DNA of 64,000 nucleotides, from assembly GCA_021234155.1 (NCBI GenBank), contig JAJEKV010000080.1, positions 3,829,867 through 3,893,866 of the forward strand, given 5' to 3'. The position numbers and the translations under genes are program-made. The notes under the pieces are model-generated. The model was not told the DNA's origin, searched no databases, and was given only the letters and a program-made list of their open reading frames with translations. This DNA comes from Isoetes taiwanensis (Eukaryota > Streptophyta > Lycopodiopsida > Isoetales > Isoetaceae). Position 1 is the first letter of the stretch. Every line of letters starts with the position of its first letter. Of the stretch, positions 63,504 through 64,000 are shown piece after piece.

Positions 63504-64000
63504 GACGGCAAGGTCATCTCCGAAGAAATCGGCTCAGGCATGTCGATTTGTGTAGATTAATTCTATGTGTAGTTAAGATTAATCTACGCATGCAACCTAT
63601 GCTAGGTATGGGTTGCATGCGTTGTTACCGATGATGAGACCACTACGGTGATCTCTAGGGCGTGATGTAATGTCAATGTAGGCATGACCGCGTTTCCGCT
63701 TGGATGAGTGGAAGGTAGATTAGAAAGTCTACTTCTGTCCCACGGAAGTAGACGACCTCGAGAGAAAGGAGGTCATTGAGGAATGCATTAATAGGAAAAG
63801 CACCTCTAGCCCCATATATGCGTTGATAGGAGGAATCTGGCCTTCAGCCCCACATACAGGAAGGACCTATCCTCCACGTTGGGCAACTAAAGGTGTAGGC
63901 ATGAGCGGCATATAGGCATTATAGGGAGCTGTCTCCACGGCCACGATGGAAGATTCACCCTCTTCCTACGCCGGGAGATTAGCCATGCATCCATGTAGAT
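63504..64000 (+). other. 3' noncoding part of the second element, cut by window end
   Basis: Matches 33889-34330. Adjoining hairpins GTCTACTTC...GAAGTAGAC (63727-63753, perfect) and GACCTC...GAGGTC (63754-63774) are kept. The PPT and 3' LTR would follow within about 400-500 bp. Confidence 0.75.

Larger units (their letters stand above)
51240..64000 (+). mobile_element. Second copy of the H3-carrying Ty3/gypsy element, 3' LTR outside window
   Basis: Same order as 23193-36317: LTR, PBS, hairpin pair, TATA, H3-like ORF1, hairpin pair, TATA, ORF2, spacer, gag, pol with chromodomain, 3' noncoding. The window ends about 400 bp before the expected 3' LTR. It differs by a DNA-transposon insertion in ORF1 and a tandem duplication in pol. 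The LTR and regulatory sequences are clearly diverged from the first copy, so this is an independent insertion and not a recent duplicate. Confidence 0.94.

Overview
The window is nuclear DNA of a land plant with a large, transposon-rich genome. The evidence is a remorin gene with plant-type introns, PPR-protein remnants, and plant-type L1 LINEs and Ty3/gypsy chromoviruses. I cannot name the species; a fern, lycophyte or gymnosperm would fit, but this is not shown by the sequence. Only the remorin looks like an intact host gene.

Layout. 1-205: fragment of a PPR gene (minus). 246-375: possible SINE. 1527-4050: dead L1-like LINE (minus). About 4350-6420: degenerate body plus 3' LTR of an LTR element. 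7258-7560: purine-rich duplication. 7820-10827: complete small non-autonomous LTR element (5-bp TSD, PBS, PPT), without coding capacity but with two arrays of small covarying hairpins, inserted in a palindrome. 11604-14480: GC-rich LINE (minus). 15750-19232: L1-like LINE (plus). 23193-36317: complete 13.1-kb Ty3/gypsy element with TSD TCCAA. About 37440-39250: degenerate LINE. 42523-45654: six-exon remorin, with its last exon and 3' flank copied downstream. 47777-47919: GC-rich foldback MITE. 48383-51108: exon-like ORFs and PPR remnants (minus). 51240-64000: second copy of the 13-kb element, cut by the window end before its 3' LTR.

Main discovery. Both 13-kb elements carry, between the 5' LTR and gag, an ORF that begins with the exact histone H3 tail ARTKQTARK. 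After about 310 acidic, lysine- and proline-rich residues it ends with an H3 histone fold (LREIRHFQ..., [25 protein letters not shown]). It is therefore a retrotransposon-borne histone H3 variant with a very long insert between tail and fold. A second, unrecognised ORF follows, then gag and a Pol (protease, RT, RNase H, integrase) that ends in a chromodomain, the module that in related proteins reads H3 tails. Each of the two extra ORFs has its own TATA box (CTATAAATAG) about 100-120 bp upstream of its ATG. A pair of about 65-bp two-stem hairpins lies before each TATA box, and the hairpin arms differ between copies with compensatory changes. A working model is an element with separately promoted accessory genes, one supplying an H3-like protein, alongside a chromodomain integrase. 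The parts are visible in the sequence; how they work together is inference.
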